Positions 35,713-46,054 of a DNA stretch of 64,000 bases are shown piece after piece. The stretch is from positions 1,364,001 through 1,428,000 of the forward strand of contig JAMWFC010000053.1 in assembly GCA_027475525.1 (NCBI GenBank), given 5' to 3'. Both the position numbers and the translations under genes were made by a program. Source of the stretch: Macrolepiota albuminosa (taxonomy: Eukaryota; Basidiomycota; Agaricomycetes; Agaricales; Agaricaceae). A model generated the notes under the pieces. That model did no database searches, had not been told where the DNA came from, and saw nothing but the letters and a program-made list of their open reading frames with translations. The stretch's first letter is position 1, and each line of letters begins with the position of its first letter.

Positions 35713-35860
35713 TGTTGGACTTTATTTGCAAATCACACAGCCACTGCTCCCTACCCTTCACATATGGGCTGCTACACAAGGACCACACCTACTTTATAAT
35801 TCCTGAACCGGCCACTGCTATAATGTGGCCACCATCTCCTTTGTCTACACTTGTATATAT

Positions 35861-36069
35861 TGTTGTGCCAGATCTCACAGCTAGTTAACGAAACGAAACT
35901 GTATTGTACGAAATAAGTTTAGTAAGAAATAAGAAGTGCGAAAAACAAAGTACTCACAACCTCAGTGTCCGTTAAGATGAAGGAGAACAACTGAGGTTGT
36001 GTGATGCGTCAATCTGAAACTAAGTCTATGATCATGTGACCACTATGTAGCTGACCTTCCTTTCCATCA
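35861..36069 (+). mobile_element. small solo LTR (copia-like) inside the Cop-C 3' LTR
   Basis: TGTTGTGCCA to TTTCCATCA, 209 bp, absent from the 5' LTR at the equivalent AT-rich position. Flanked by atat on both sides, a low-complexity match. It contains a 12-bp inverted repeat, cacaacctcagt and actgaggttgtg (35955-36001). Confidence 0.7.
35955..36001 (+). other. 12-bp inverted repeat in the small copia-like LTR
   Basis: Arms cacaacctcagt and actgaggttgtg around 23 nt. The ctcagt/actgag core is shared with the other copia LTRs in the window. Confidence 0.7.
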
Positions 36070-36095
36070 ATATATTAGACTCGTTGCAGATAGGA

Positions 36096-36123
36096 CCCTC
36101 AGTCACTTATACCAGACTGAGGG
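36096..36123 (+). other. inverted repeat in the 3' LTR of Cop-C
   Basis: Arms ccctcagtc and gactgaggg, 10-nt loop. Stronger than the equivalent in the 5' LTR. Confidence 0.6.
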
Positions 36124-36288
36124 TACGTTGTCCATACTTACATACACAAGCAAGTCACTAACTGTACTTTAGAATACTTAACGTTATTCTTAGGTATGAA
36201 ACATTACAGTCACTTATACCGGACTGAGGAATACTTAACGTTATTCTTAGTCTCAGTCTGACCATCAGTCTGGATTTCTAACACAAAC

Positions 36289-36738
36289 TGCTCTTGAGCA
36301 TTGCCTAGTCTCTTGGTGACAGCAAATTTCTTTACTGTATAAATACTTGACTTTTGGTTATTAGCTATATTGAATCCTATTCATTTAATCACTCCACACT
36401 TTAGATTTCATTTCACACTCTGAGTTGGAAATTACCCCCTCATGTGACGTGTGTCCTCACGCTAACGTTACTGAAGAACCCCGAAATTAATCTACCTCAA
36501 ACTCGAACGCCCCGCAAATTTACCTCAAACTCTGAACGCCCGGAAAATTTCCCTCGACTACAGATTTACCCAGACCAAGTGGGGCTAAACCTGGATTATC
36601 TCCTTTTGTCACAATAGCACTATCACTTATTTCTTCCGTTGTTTGTCTTCTGAAGCTAAGTCATTTATCATGCATCAAGGCCTTTCGAAGCAAGATTGTG
36701 GGCTTTAAGAACCTCCAATTGCGCTTCCTCAGCAGACA
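36289..36738. other. upstream region of the agmatinase gene
   Basis: The first about 100 bp (tttctttactgtataaatactt) look like a decayed LTR related to family F/A and continue the flank at 15202-15340. The part after about 36440 is less AT-rich and probably holds the promoter and 5' UTR of the gene that follows. No definite motif. Confidence 0.4.
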
Positions 36739-38372
36739 ATGAAGTTGTTAGCCGCCCTCCTCGTCACTTCAGCTGCCCTGCTTACCCATTCACACGATCA
36801 CTATGAGTTTGATGAAATGCTACTCGACTACGTTCGTTTTCCGATTGGGCCAGACCGCAACTTAGATGGTGAGGTTACCGTGACTGCTGATGCAGTGTTT
36901 GCGGGAATTCCAACTTTCGCGAAACTTCCATGGGTGCAATGCCTCACAAAGCAACGTGATGTATCCTTTGATATCGCTTTCCTTGGTGCTCCTTTCGTTA
37001 GTTGTCTCATTGTTCATTTCTCTGAGCTCATTCTGAAGACGATACAAGGACACGGGAACATCATACCGTCCGGGTGCCCGCTTTGGCCCTGCTGGAATCC
37101 GTCAAGGTTCTCGTCGTCTAACCCTTTATGGTGGCTACAATGTACCCTTGGAGGTCAATCCCTTCAAGTCTGGTCTCCGCATTGTTGACTGCGGAGATAT
37201 CCCTGTAGTGTTAGGTTCAATGCGTTTCCTCGGCCAAAACATCGTAACATTCTTCCAGATCATATGATAACAGGTATGCAATCCGCCAGATAGAAGAAGG
37301 ACACAAGGAGCTCCTTCAACGTGAGGCTTACTTACCTTTGGCCAATGACCATGTCACTGGCCGACGCCTCATGCCATTTGCCCTTGATGGCAAACACCAT
37401 CCTAGGATTATTACTCTGGGTATGATTGACCGCTACTCTGGCCCTCACTTTTGTGACAGTCCTGTCAGGTGGTGATCACACTATTGTTCTGCCCATCCTT
37501 CGTTCTATCCATTCTGTTTATGGACCTATCTCTGTCATCCACTTTGATTCTCATCTTGGTAGGTGGCCTTGTTACTACTGAGTTCATTTCTCACATACTA
37601 GCTGACGTCGCTTAGATACATGGCGGCCTTCTGTTTTCGGTGGTTCTCCTTCTGAACAGGCGGCGATTAATCATGGCACGTACTTCTATTGGGCTACCCA
37701 GGAGGGTCTGATCAGGAATGGATCATCAATTGCAAGTATTCACATCCTAGCTTCTTGGTAGTTTCTCTTTGGGCTATATAATCCTAGTTCCTTTCTTTTC
37801 TAGCACGGAGCCATCCGGACAACCCTATCAAGTATTGACGACTATGACAATGACAATGCATCCGGCTTCCAGCGTATTGAAGCCCGCGAAGTTGACACGA
37901 TCGGTACTTCCCAATATGTCTCGATATCTCGTTGCTTAATATCAATTGTCAAGGAACTGGCGGCATCATCAAGAAAATCCGTGAGACCGTGGGCGACTTG
38001 CCCGTTTACCTCTCAATAGATGTTCGTTTTATTTTTATTTCTTTAAAACCCCGCGAACTCTTGTTGTCATCTGTCTGCAGATTGATTGCATTGACCCTGC
38101 CTTTGCTCCTGCTACTGGCACACCTGAGACTGGTGGTTGGTCTACCCGCGAACTCCGTACAATCATACAGGGTCTCGATGGTCTCCACATCGTTTCAGCT
38201 GATATTGTCGAGGTTGCACCTGCTTACGACACCAACGCTGAACTTACCACCATAGCTGCTGCTGATGTATGTTACAGCGACACTTCATATTCTCCTTTCT
38301 GGCTTAAGATCGCTCTAGGTCCTCTTTGATGTCATGAGTGTTATGGCAAAGACCCCTCTGGGCAAGTTGTAA
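36739..38372 (+). CDS. agmatinase/arginase-family ureohydrolase with signal peptide, 9 exons
   Basis: Hydrolyses a guanidino compound (agmatine in the best match) to an amine and urea with two Mn ions. Exons: 36739-36996, 37049-37209, 37259-37419, 37469-37558, 37616-37731, 37804-37903, 37954-38021, 38081-38266, 38319-38372; all phases agree and give 397 residues. Introns are 49-72 nt. The one at 37732 starts GC (gcaagt); the others start GT. The N-terminus ([15 protein letters not shown]) is a signal peptide, so the product may be secreted or vacuolar. Family motifs present: [16 protein letters not shown] and [16 protein letters not shown], holding the His and Asp metal ligands. The APATGT form favours agmatinase over arginase. 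No stop or frameshift. It stands alone between Cop-C and Cop-1. Confidence 0.92.
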
Positions 38373-39517
38373 TCTGTGATCATTCTTATGTATTTTTGAG
38401 CACCACGCGAGGATGGTGTTGTCTGAGAGCCTTAATTTTAACAAAGATCAAATGTTATGCAGTTTTTCAATTTCAAAGGCTGGATGCCCCCTGGCGGACT
38501 AGTATTGGAACATTTAATCCCTTGATCTTGTGCTGTATCAATGATAAAGTGTGCAAAAATAACTAATTGTTCTTGACCTAGACCACTAGTCTCTCATGGG
38601 CATTCTTGGACGAAACTCTTGAATTTTGCTTGTCCACCTTAGTTGCTTTCTCTTCTGAACGACACGCACTAGGCTTTTCCATTTCCGTGTTCTGGCTTAG
38701 GTTCTGTTCTGGGTCCAGCTCATCAATTTTCTGCAGTCTACGAAACTACTCCGAAGGATACTGAATAGTACATTTGGCCACGACACCAAGATCGCAGCCA
38801 TTTGGAGAAGCTAATGTGCAAATTTTCTCGAAATCAGAGCCTCAAGCCAGATTTTCAGCGGGCCATATCTTACTTGATTTTGATCAGTTTCCTTAGTTTT
38901 TAGTGCGTTTCAATCAGCGGAGGATTCCGCAGGTCTCTGAACAAGATTACTTGATTTTGATCAGTTTCCTTAGTTTTTAGTGCGTTTCAATCAGCGGAGG
39001 ATTCCGCAGGTCTCTGAACAAGATATATATATATATATACAGCACTGTACTTCCATGTGGATTTCTGAGGTTATGGGAAGCTGTCGGCATGCAGTGATAC
39101 AGGCCCATACCGAGTCAGAATCATCTCAAAAATTGGATAGAGTTTACAAATACTGTATCTAACGCATATGTAATCAGTCTGAATCAGTCTTAGATATAAA
39201 TCTGTGCTTTTTTGTTAGCCATATCTTGGCTGGCCGTTAATGCCTCATGCCGTGACTTTCTGGAATCCTTTCACACTTGTTTTTAAGGTTTGCATTTTCC
39301 TTTTGTCTTTCGTTTCCCGGTAATACATCTCCAGACTGCCTTCTCAAGAACTTAGTGCATTGCAGAAAGTATGGTAACGTTACTGAACATCATTCAGTCT
39401 CACAAAAGAATGTTATCCTTAGCAAATGATCTGGAAGTCTCCAATAAACATACTTTATATGGGAAGATGCTTTACGAACAGAGTTTTATGACAACCTTGA
39501 GAAGGTCTTGCGTGAAA
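38373..39517. other. intergenic region between agmatinase and tRNA-Gln relic
   Basis: The 3' UTR and terminator of the agmatinase gene must lie at its start. It contains a 77-bp duplication (38870-39023) and a TA-dinucleotide run near 39025-39040. No other gene seen. Confidence 0.6.
38870..39023. repeat. 77-bp exact tandem duplication (intergenic)
   Basis: Units 38870-38946 and 38947-39023, in what appears to be single-copy host DNA. Confidence 0.95.
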
Positions 39518-39603
39518 GGCACTGCAAGGAATCAACCTGGGTTTCGAGAAATCAAGTAACAAAGATCCAGAACCTCGAATGATAACCGCTACACTACAGC
39601 GCC
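39518..39603 (-). pseudogene. tRNA-Gln relic with intron
   Basis: On the minus strand the acceptor arms ggcgctg and cagtgcc pair, and the D arm and A-box equal those of the intact tRNA-Gln at 62705. The anticodon region reads ttCTGga with an intron before the 3' stem. The B-box is broken (ggttgattcc where the intact gene has ggttcgattcc) and the T stem mispairs, so it is probably dead. Cop-1 lies 12 bp upstream of its 5' end. Confidence 0.75.
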
Positions 39604-39620
39604 TCGACGCAAAGTGCTAT

Positions 39621-39912
39621 TGTTGAATCGAGGGATCGCGGCCCGCGCCAGAGGCACGGGATCACGTGCAGAACGTCGTAGTTGGAGGGAAGTTTTTCCC
39701 GGTAGAAAAAAGGAGGAACTATACAGTTCCAGGAAGTAATGATCGGATTCGGAGCCCAAGCACCTCAGTCGTTTACCAATACCGACTGAGGTGCGTGGAG
39801 CTGCACTTACCCGACATAAACTTTACTTATACATAAAATAGTCTTGTCTTAACAGGTATATAGACTGAATACATCAGTCGTTTACCAATACCGACTGAGT
39901 CTTGTCTTAACA
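39621..39912 (+). repeat. 5' LTR of Cop-1
   Basis: 292 bp. It holds an 11-bp palindrome pair (39761-39793) and a second, shorter copy (39874-39898), the latter between two copies of gtcttgtcttaaca. Confidence 0.95.
39761..39793 (+). other. inverted repeat in the Cop-1 LTR
   Basis: Arms cacctcagtcg and cgactgaggtg around an 11-nt loop. The loop and inner arms recur at 39874-39898. Confidence 0.8.
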
Positions 39913-39929
39913 GGTTATGGGCCCCGCGT
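39913..39929 (+). other. Cop-1 primer-binding site, half-tRNA type
   Basis: ggttatgggccccgcg follows the LTR. It closely resembles the complement of the initiator-Met tRNA anticodon stem-loop (ggttatgagccc), the primer region used by copia and Ty5. Cop-C (agttataggcc) and the truncated copia at 45934 (ggttataggcccc) have related sites. Confidence 0.55.
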
Positions 39930-39975
39930 AACCACACAAACTAGACATCTGATACACTGAACACACGAACCGAAA

Positions 39976-42900
39976 ATGTCGAACCCCGCTCTGTTCTTGC
40001 TACCGGCAGAAGAGAAATTCGATGGATCCAACTGGACGGCCTTCAAGACCGTAATAACCGAAGCTGCGAGGGGAAGAGGACTGCTCGACTACCTGAGCGG
40101 CGCCATAAAATACCCAACAGTGAAAAGCGAAAGGCGGGAGGCCACGACATGGTGGGGAGCATCGAACCCGACCCCGGACGAATGGCAGCAACGAGACGCA
40201 TACGCCCGCAGCATGATAGTCCTGAATGTCGTGAACCCGATCGGAGCTGGGGTAAAATTAGATGGAACCGCCGCTGAGGCATGGGAATCCCTCACCGTAC
40301 TCCACGATGCCAAAACAGACCTAGGCTTACTCCAAGCCGAGGAAGAACTCAACTCAATAAAGTACAGAGACGGCGCAAACATCGAGAGCCACTTCCGTGC
40401 AATGCGCACTGCCTGGTCGAAGGCAAATGATCAAGGAGCAGAGATCGACGACAAAAGGTTTAGAGCGTACCTAATCAAATCGATGCCCAGCTCCTGGGCA
40501 CCTGTTACTGGCGCCCTATTCGACCAGAAAAAGTCAGCAGACGTAATTGTTAGGCTCACAACACACGCCCTGTTACTCCACGGCCCCTCTGCCGTTGCCC
40601 CGGCAAACACCGTGCACGCACTAGCCACCTTGACACGCACCGAAAAATCATCCGTAAAATGCGAAAACCCGAACTGTGGACGGACGGGACACACACGAGA
40701 ACGGTGTTTCCGCAAGGGAGGAGGGATGGAGGGCCAGTATCCTGAGTGGTGGAGAAAAACGAAGAGTGGAGCGAACAGCACGACGTCATCAGCCCCTAAC
40801 GCCACCCCCTCGGCGCCAAACGCCCCACAGGCCAACTCCGCGATCATGATCTCCTCGGACAATAACGCCAACGCGAAGTGCCTGGCATTTACAACTACCA
40901 CCCAGGAAACCACCAATACGGGCACGCCATGCGCAACATACGCTGACTCGGGCGCCAGCAGACATTTCTTCACGAACAGAGCAGACTTCGTAACCTACCA
41001 CCCCCCGAGCGCAGCGGACGTAGTCGGTGTTACCGCCGAAGGCCGCACCTTCCGCATTGAGGGGTGTGGCCGAGTAAGGAAGTGGGTCACGTACAATGGT
41101 GAGACTACCGAGATACTGTTCGAAAATGCCCTGCATGCCCCCGACCTCTCCCACAACCTAATCTCACTCGGATGCTTGGTCAGAAAAGGCGTGAGGATCG
41201 GCCTCGAAGGCGACGGTGCGATAATGCGAACACCCAGCGGCGACCCGTTCATGAAATGCACACTGGACGGAGCCATGTTCACAGTACCATTTGTGCAACC
41301 ACCAACAGCCATGGTGGCTCGCTCACTCAACAAACCGGCAGATCTCGAGACGTGGCACCGACGCCTGGCACACGTCAGTGAATCAATAGTACGCGGTATG
41401 ATACGCGACGCAACCGTGGAAGGCCTGACCATCACTAAGACTACAGTGAATGGAAAGTGCGAGGACTGCATCCTCGGTAAACACGCGAGGCGCCCCTTCG
41501 ATTCAAAGCCCGAACCCGAATCCGCGCCCTATGAGAGAGTGGCCTTTGACATTTGGGGACCCGCACGCGTCCAGACCACGGGAGGGAAAGCACTGATGCT
41601 AGTCGCTACCGACCAAGGGGGCGCGGAATGCGCAACATGGTACCTAGCAAACAAAGCAGCCGAGACGACACTTACGTGCCTGGAATCTTTTGACGTCCGC
41701 GCTGAGACCCAATGGGGCAAAAGGGTCAAAAGCATACGCACCGACGGTGGCACAGAATTCAAAAACGAGCTGTGGGAAGCTTACTGCCGCAGACGAGGAA
41801 TCATCCATGACACGACCGCCCCTCACTCATCGCCAGCCAATGGAGTAGCTGAGAGACGCAACCGCACCATCCTTGACCTTGCGCGAAGCATGCTGAGCGA
41901 CTCTAAGCTGCCAAGCCACTATTGGGGCGAAGCGACTGCGACCGCGACGTACGTGCTGGACATGATACCCAGCACGAGGCACCCTGGGAAGACACCACAT
42001 GAGATCCGCACCGGAAAGAAGCCCGACGTCTCGCACCTCTGACCTTTCGGGTGTACGGCATATGCAAAAATCCCCAGGGAGGACGGCACGAGCAAGCTCG
42101 ACCCGCGGTCGGTGAAGGCAGTTATGGTGGGATATTTCGGACGAGGAGACTACAAACTCCTTGAGCGGGAGACCGGACGCATGTTCAGGTCTCGAGACGT
42201 AATATTTGAGGAAGGCACAGCGCACAGGACGTTACCCGATGATCGGGCCGGGGACGCGGCAGACCTGTACCAGGTACTCAACGTTGAACCCGAGCCCATC
42301 ACCGATGCAGCTACGCCGACCCCCAACAGTACTACTCCCACAATTATCGAAACGCAGACCAGCCGCCCATCGGAACTGACCACCCCACACGACGATCCAC
42401 CACGACGATCTGGGAGACTAGCAGCCAAGCGAGCCGCCGCCCCTGACCCGCACATCGAGGACCCGATCGACGGCGTTGATGACCCTGAGAGCGAGGAAGA
42501 AACGTACCACAACATCCCCGGCGCTCTATCCGCCACGACCAACGACCCAGATGAGCTCTGGGTGCCGAAATCCTACGGAGAAGCGATGCGACGTCCCGAT
42601 CTATGGAAAGCACCTATGGACCTCGAGATGGAAAAGATGCGTGAGCGTAAAGTGTGGCGGTTGATCGAGAGACCTGAAGGCGCGAGAACGATGAAAAACC
42701 GGTGGACCTTTGCCCTCAAATACGATGCGAACGGGAAGGTAGCAGGACGAAAGGCCCGACTCGTCGCAAAAGGTTTTTCCCAGATCCCTGGCGTCGACTA
42801 CTTCGCCACATACGCATCGGTCGTCAAGTACGAATCCCTCAGAATCAATCTGGCCGTGGGTGCAGTCAACGATTACGAGATGTGGCAAATTGACTACACT

Positions 42901-43944
42901 AGTGCATACCTCAACGCCCCGACGCAGGTACCGATACTCATGGAGCAACCCGAAGGATACGAGGTGCGCCCCAGCAAGGTCTACAAAGTCGACATCAACG
43001 CAGGCGAGCGAGTCCGGGGGGATCAGTGCGGAGAGGAGACAAGGGATGATGAAAAAGGTCTGGTATCGCTCCTCGACAAAGCCCTGTACGGCACAATGGA
43101 CGGAGCACACAACTGGTGGCGCACGCTTGATGAAGACATGAAGCGACTTGGCTACAAAAGGTCCGAGGCGGACCAGTCCGTACGATCGAGAGACCGCAAT
43201 GGGGAGAAGACAATAACGAGCACGTACACGGACGACACGTCGGGCATGTCGTCGTCGAAAGAGGAAGCGACCAGGGCAAGAGCGGAACTGGGGGAGAGGT
43301 ACGAGATAAAAGACCTCGGTGAGATCAAATTCGTGCTGGGCATCCGTATTACACGCGACAGGGACACCAGAATGGTCACGCTAGACCAGGAGGAATACCT
43401 GAAACGGACGCTCGAGAAGTTCAACATGACGGATTGCACTCCCAAGTACACACCTCTCCCCCCGGGCATCGTCCTCAGCCGGTCGCAGGCTCCAGCCACA
43501 GACGACGATCGCGGTTACATGGCCGACAAACCATACAGCGAAGTCCTTGGATCGCTCATGTACGCGCCGACATGCTGGAGCGCGAAGTTCCAGGACACAG
43601 TGTCCACATCCACGACCGAAGCAGAGTATATCGCACTGGCAAAGGCGGGGGAGCAGATCCAGTGGATGTACGCGGCCCTGGCAGAGGTAGGGCTGGCGGT
43701 TCCCCCCCCGGCATTACTGAAGGGAGACAACAATGGGTCCATCGCGATCGCAGAAAATAAGCGAAGCCACAACAGAGTCAAGCACATCGACGTGAAACAC
43801 CACTTTATTCGCCACGCGGTCGAGGAGGGAAGAATCGAGATCAACTACGTGCCGAGCGCCGACAACATCGCCGACTTATTCACGAAACCGCTGGCCCGCC
43901 CCCAACACTATAAGCTGTGCGCAGCCCTGCGGCTATGCGACTAA
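39976..43944 (+). pseudogene. gag-pol: Cop-1 gag-pol polyprotein, one stop and an internal deletion
   Basis: 1,322 codons from ATGTCGAACCCC. Gag about 1-225; zinc knuckle CENPNCGRTGHTRERC (about 40657); protease site ADSGASRHF (about 40942); pre-integrase WHRRLAHV and CEDCILGKHAR; integrase core FDIWGP, RTDGGTEF, NGVAERRN (41540-41870). TGA at 42040 (HL-stop-PFGC) is CGA-to-TGA. RT follows, with WTFALKYDANGK and the catalytic box as YTDDTSG. After LGSLMYA (about 43563) the reading jumps to SAKFQDTVSTSTTEAEY: the end of RT and first part of RNase H, roughly 100 residues in relatives, are deleted in frame. It ends ADLFTKPLARPQHYKL, as in full-length copia proteins. Gag forms particles; Pol copies and integrates. 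This copy could move only with help. Confidence 0.9.
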
Positions 43945-43977
43945 CGATCAGTGACGCGTACCGCGAGTCCGGGGGAG

Positions 43978-44346
43978 TGTTGAATCGAGGGATCGCGGCC
44001 CGCGCCAGAGGCACGGGATCACGTGCAGAACGTCGTAGTTGGAGGGAAGTTTTTCCCGGTAGAAAAAAGGAGGAACTATACAGTTCCAGGAAGTAATGAT
44101 CGGATTCGGAGCCCAAGCACCTCAGTCGTTTACCAATACCGACTGAGGTGCGTGGAGCTGCACTTACCCGACATAAACTTTACTTATACATAAAATAGTC
44201 TTGTCTTAACAGGTATATAGACTGAATACATCAGTCGTTTACCAATACCGACTGAGTCTTGTCTTAACAAAATAGTCTTGTCTTAACAGGTATATAGACT
44301 GAATACATCAGTCGTTTACCAATACCGACTGAGTCTTGTCTTAACA
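43978..44346 (+). repeat. 3' LTR of Cop-1
   Basis: 369 bp including one 77-bp duplication, hence 292 bp. I see no difference from the 5' LTR. Confidence 0.95.
44192..44345. repeat. 77-bp exact tandem duplication (3' LTR of Cop-1)
   Basis: Units from 44192 and 44269. The 5' LTR has it once. Confidence 0.95.
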
Positions 44347-44351
44347 GCTAT

Positions 44352-45618
44352 ATATACAAATCATGGAGTATCAGAGTGGCGCATGTGAGAATTCTATCCA
44401 ATAAAAGAGAATCAAGGACTTCGACACATTATCTGAAGACAATTATGAGGGGAACGAAATCGCAATCGGTAGCTTCCATGCCAGATCTTTGTATACTTCT
44501 TCTACCCTCACCAATATATCGTAAGTAACCTATTAAGTAATGCGAGCTTTTAGTTCAGGTGCTTGTAACCCCGTCGCCTCAGCACATTTCGCTCTATGTC
44601 CATAAGGAATTTTGACTTTTGCCGATGCCCCTCAGTTGCGACGGTTCCATTATCAATTGTTCCTCCTGATGACACTACACCGCTGGCAGCAATTGTAGAG
44701 GATGTTTTGAACAAGCACGCCACCTCTGCTACTCCCTGTTTCAGAAGTTTGACCAATTGACGGTGCCTTGGGGCAGACCCGGAGCGTAATCCTTCTTTCA
44801 AGTTAGCTGGTAAGACATTAAATAAGATGGGAGGCTTCAGTAGGTGACAGAAAAGATTCCACCCATTGACGCCTTAGTAAAAGAAAATATCCAAGGATGG
44901 CGAAACTGAAAGGTTGTTAATACGACGATGGTTAAAGGTCAGAGAAAAAAAGGTATCACCACCAAGACAAATTCAATTTGTGGTGGCGCACAAAAGGTTC
45001 CAAAAACGTTGTGGGCGCAATGTAGAGGCTACGTGGGGGAGAAAGACTAAAAAACGTCCAGGGTTAATCGATTATGTATGTGTCAATCAATTTACTGGGA
45101 TTACTTCGAACAATCAGGGCACACACGTTCAAACTTCTGAAAGATAAGCTGTCACCGCTCCATGGTAATAGGAGCGCCTTGACCGAAAAATATCTTGCCA
45201 TGACGACACATTATCCGTGTCGCAATCACCAGTATGTAATAAGAAGCGTCAACATGAAATGAAAATAAATTCTTAAGTTCAGCCAGGATAAGAACTCGTG
45301 CGTTCAATTCCCTGCCACTTTCACCTGTCACCCAGTCCATTTCGGATTATTATTGACTAATCCGAATGTTTTATCCCTTTCCTCACATCAATTTCAAGTC
45401 CCTTTATAGACGAATACAAGAGTTTAGTCTACAGGGCGCGATTTAGTAAGAAGTAAGTAAAAATATGCTCACCCTCAGTCACACCAATAATGTTGTACGA
45501 CCTGGGCCGACGAAGAAAATATACGAGAGATAACTGGCCTTGTTAGAATTCAAAACCTGTGTTCTTCACCTATACAGATTAACAGTAAGTAATTTGTCTA
45601 GGTACAATAGTTAGTGTT
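44352..45618. other. region without a recognisable gene
   Basis: Short open frames only, none with recognisable content or consistent splice signals. Near 45470 ccctcagtcac resembles the copia LTR hairpin arm, so part may be LTR debris. Base composition is near that of host DNA. Confidence 0.45.
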
Positions 45619-45763
45619 TGTTGAGAAATCGACTTACCAACCGTCGACATATTCCCTGATCGGGCATTTACCTCTTTCGGCATTGTTAGCCACACCGCAA
45701 AGCGATCGGTATTTACCAGTCTTTGTTTTTTTTCTTTGTTTTATTTTTCGTGTCCCCAAACAT

Positions 45764-45803
45764 CACCCTCAGTTGACCACATTACCGTAAGTGACTGAGG
45801 GTG
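45764..45803 (+). other. inverted repeat in the Cop-J LTR
   Basis: Arms caccctcagt and actgagggtg. The inner sequence ttgaccacattac recurs near 45882, again ending gactgagg. Confidence 0.7.
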
Positions 45804-46054
45804 AGTACATCTATCTACTTTACCTACGAATCTAGTTACTCATTGTTACCTGTTGACGAAACCCCTGTTAATAAATCATAGTTGACCACATTACTGTGAG
45901 TGACTGAGGATGAAACCCCTGTTATCTTCTACAGGTTATAGGCCCCGTTTTTAGTACTCCCACTGCATTGAGCCACTGCTCTGACAAGCAACTCCTACAT
46001 TCCCAACAATATAAAAATAGAAGTGCTACACTACTTACAAAGAAAAGACAGCAT

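Larger units (their letters stand above)
15341..36283 (+). mobile_element. Cop-C: old Ty1/copia element expanded by nested insertions
   Basis: LTRs at 15341-15692 and 35713-36283 share start TGTTGGACTT and end TTTCTAACA. Target duplication caaac flanks both ends (15336-15340, 36284-36288). The copia coding sequence runs in order (gag, protease, integrase, RT, RNase H) through 15877-35690 but is split by LTR-D (17600-18522), inverted LTR-A (19118-21099, itself containing LTR-E), Gyp2 (21704-33534) and LTR-F (33718-34480). The 3' LTR contains a further small LTR (35861-36069). Every insertion point falls inside a recognisable copia domain and the pieces rejoin exactly. Without inserts the element is about 5 kb. 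It has many stops and is long dead. Confidence 0.9.
35713..36283 (+). repeat. 3' LTR of Cop-C
   Basis: 571 bp, including a 209-bp inserted LTR (35861-36069). Without it, it is close to the 352-bp 5' LTR. Same ends. Hairpin ccctcagtc/gactgaggg at 36096-36123. Confidence 0.85.
39621..44346 (+). mobile_element. Cop-1: young Ty1/copia element
   Basis: LTRs of 292 bp (TGTTGAATCG to GTCTTAACA) that look identical once one 77-bp duplication is removed from the 3' copy. Target duplication gctat (39616-39620, 44347-44351). One gag-pol frame. It is inserted 12 bp (target duplication included) upstream of a tRNA-Gln relic. Despite the fresh LTRs it has an internal stop and has lost part of RNase H. Confidence 0.95.

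Noticed and set aside
45270..45335. A tRNA near a gcgttcaattccctgcc string
   Set aside because: No matching acceptor or anticodon stem could be built upstream.
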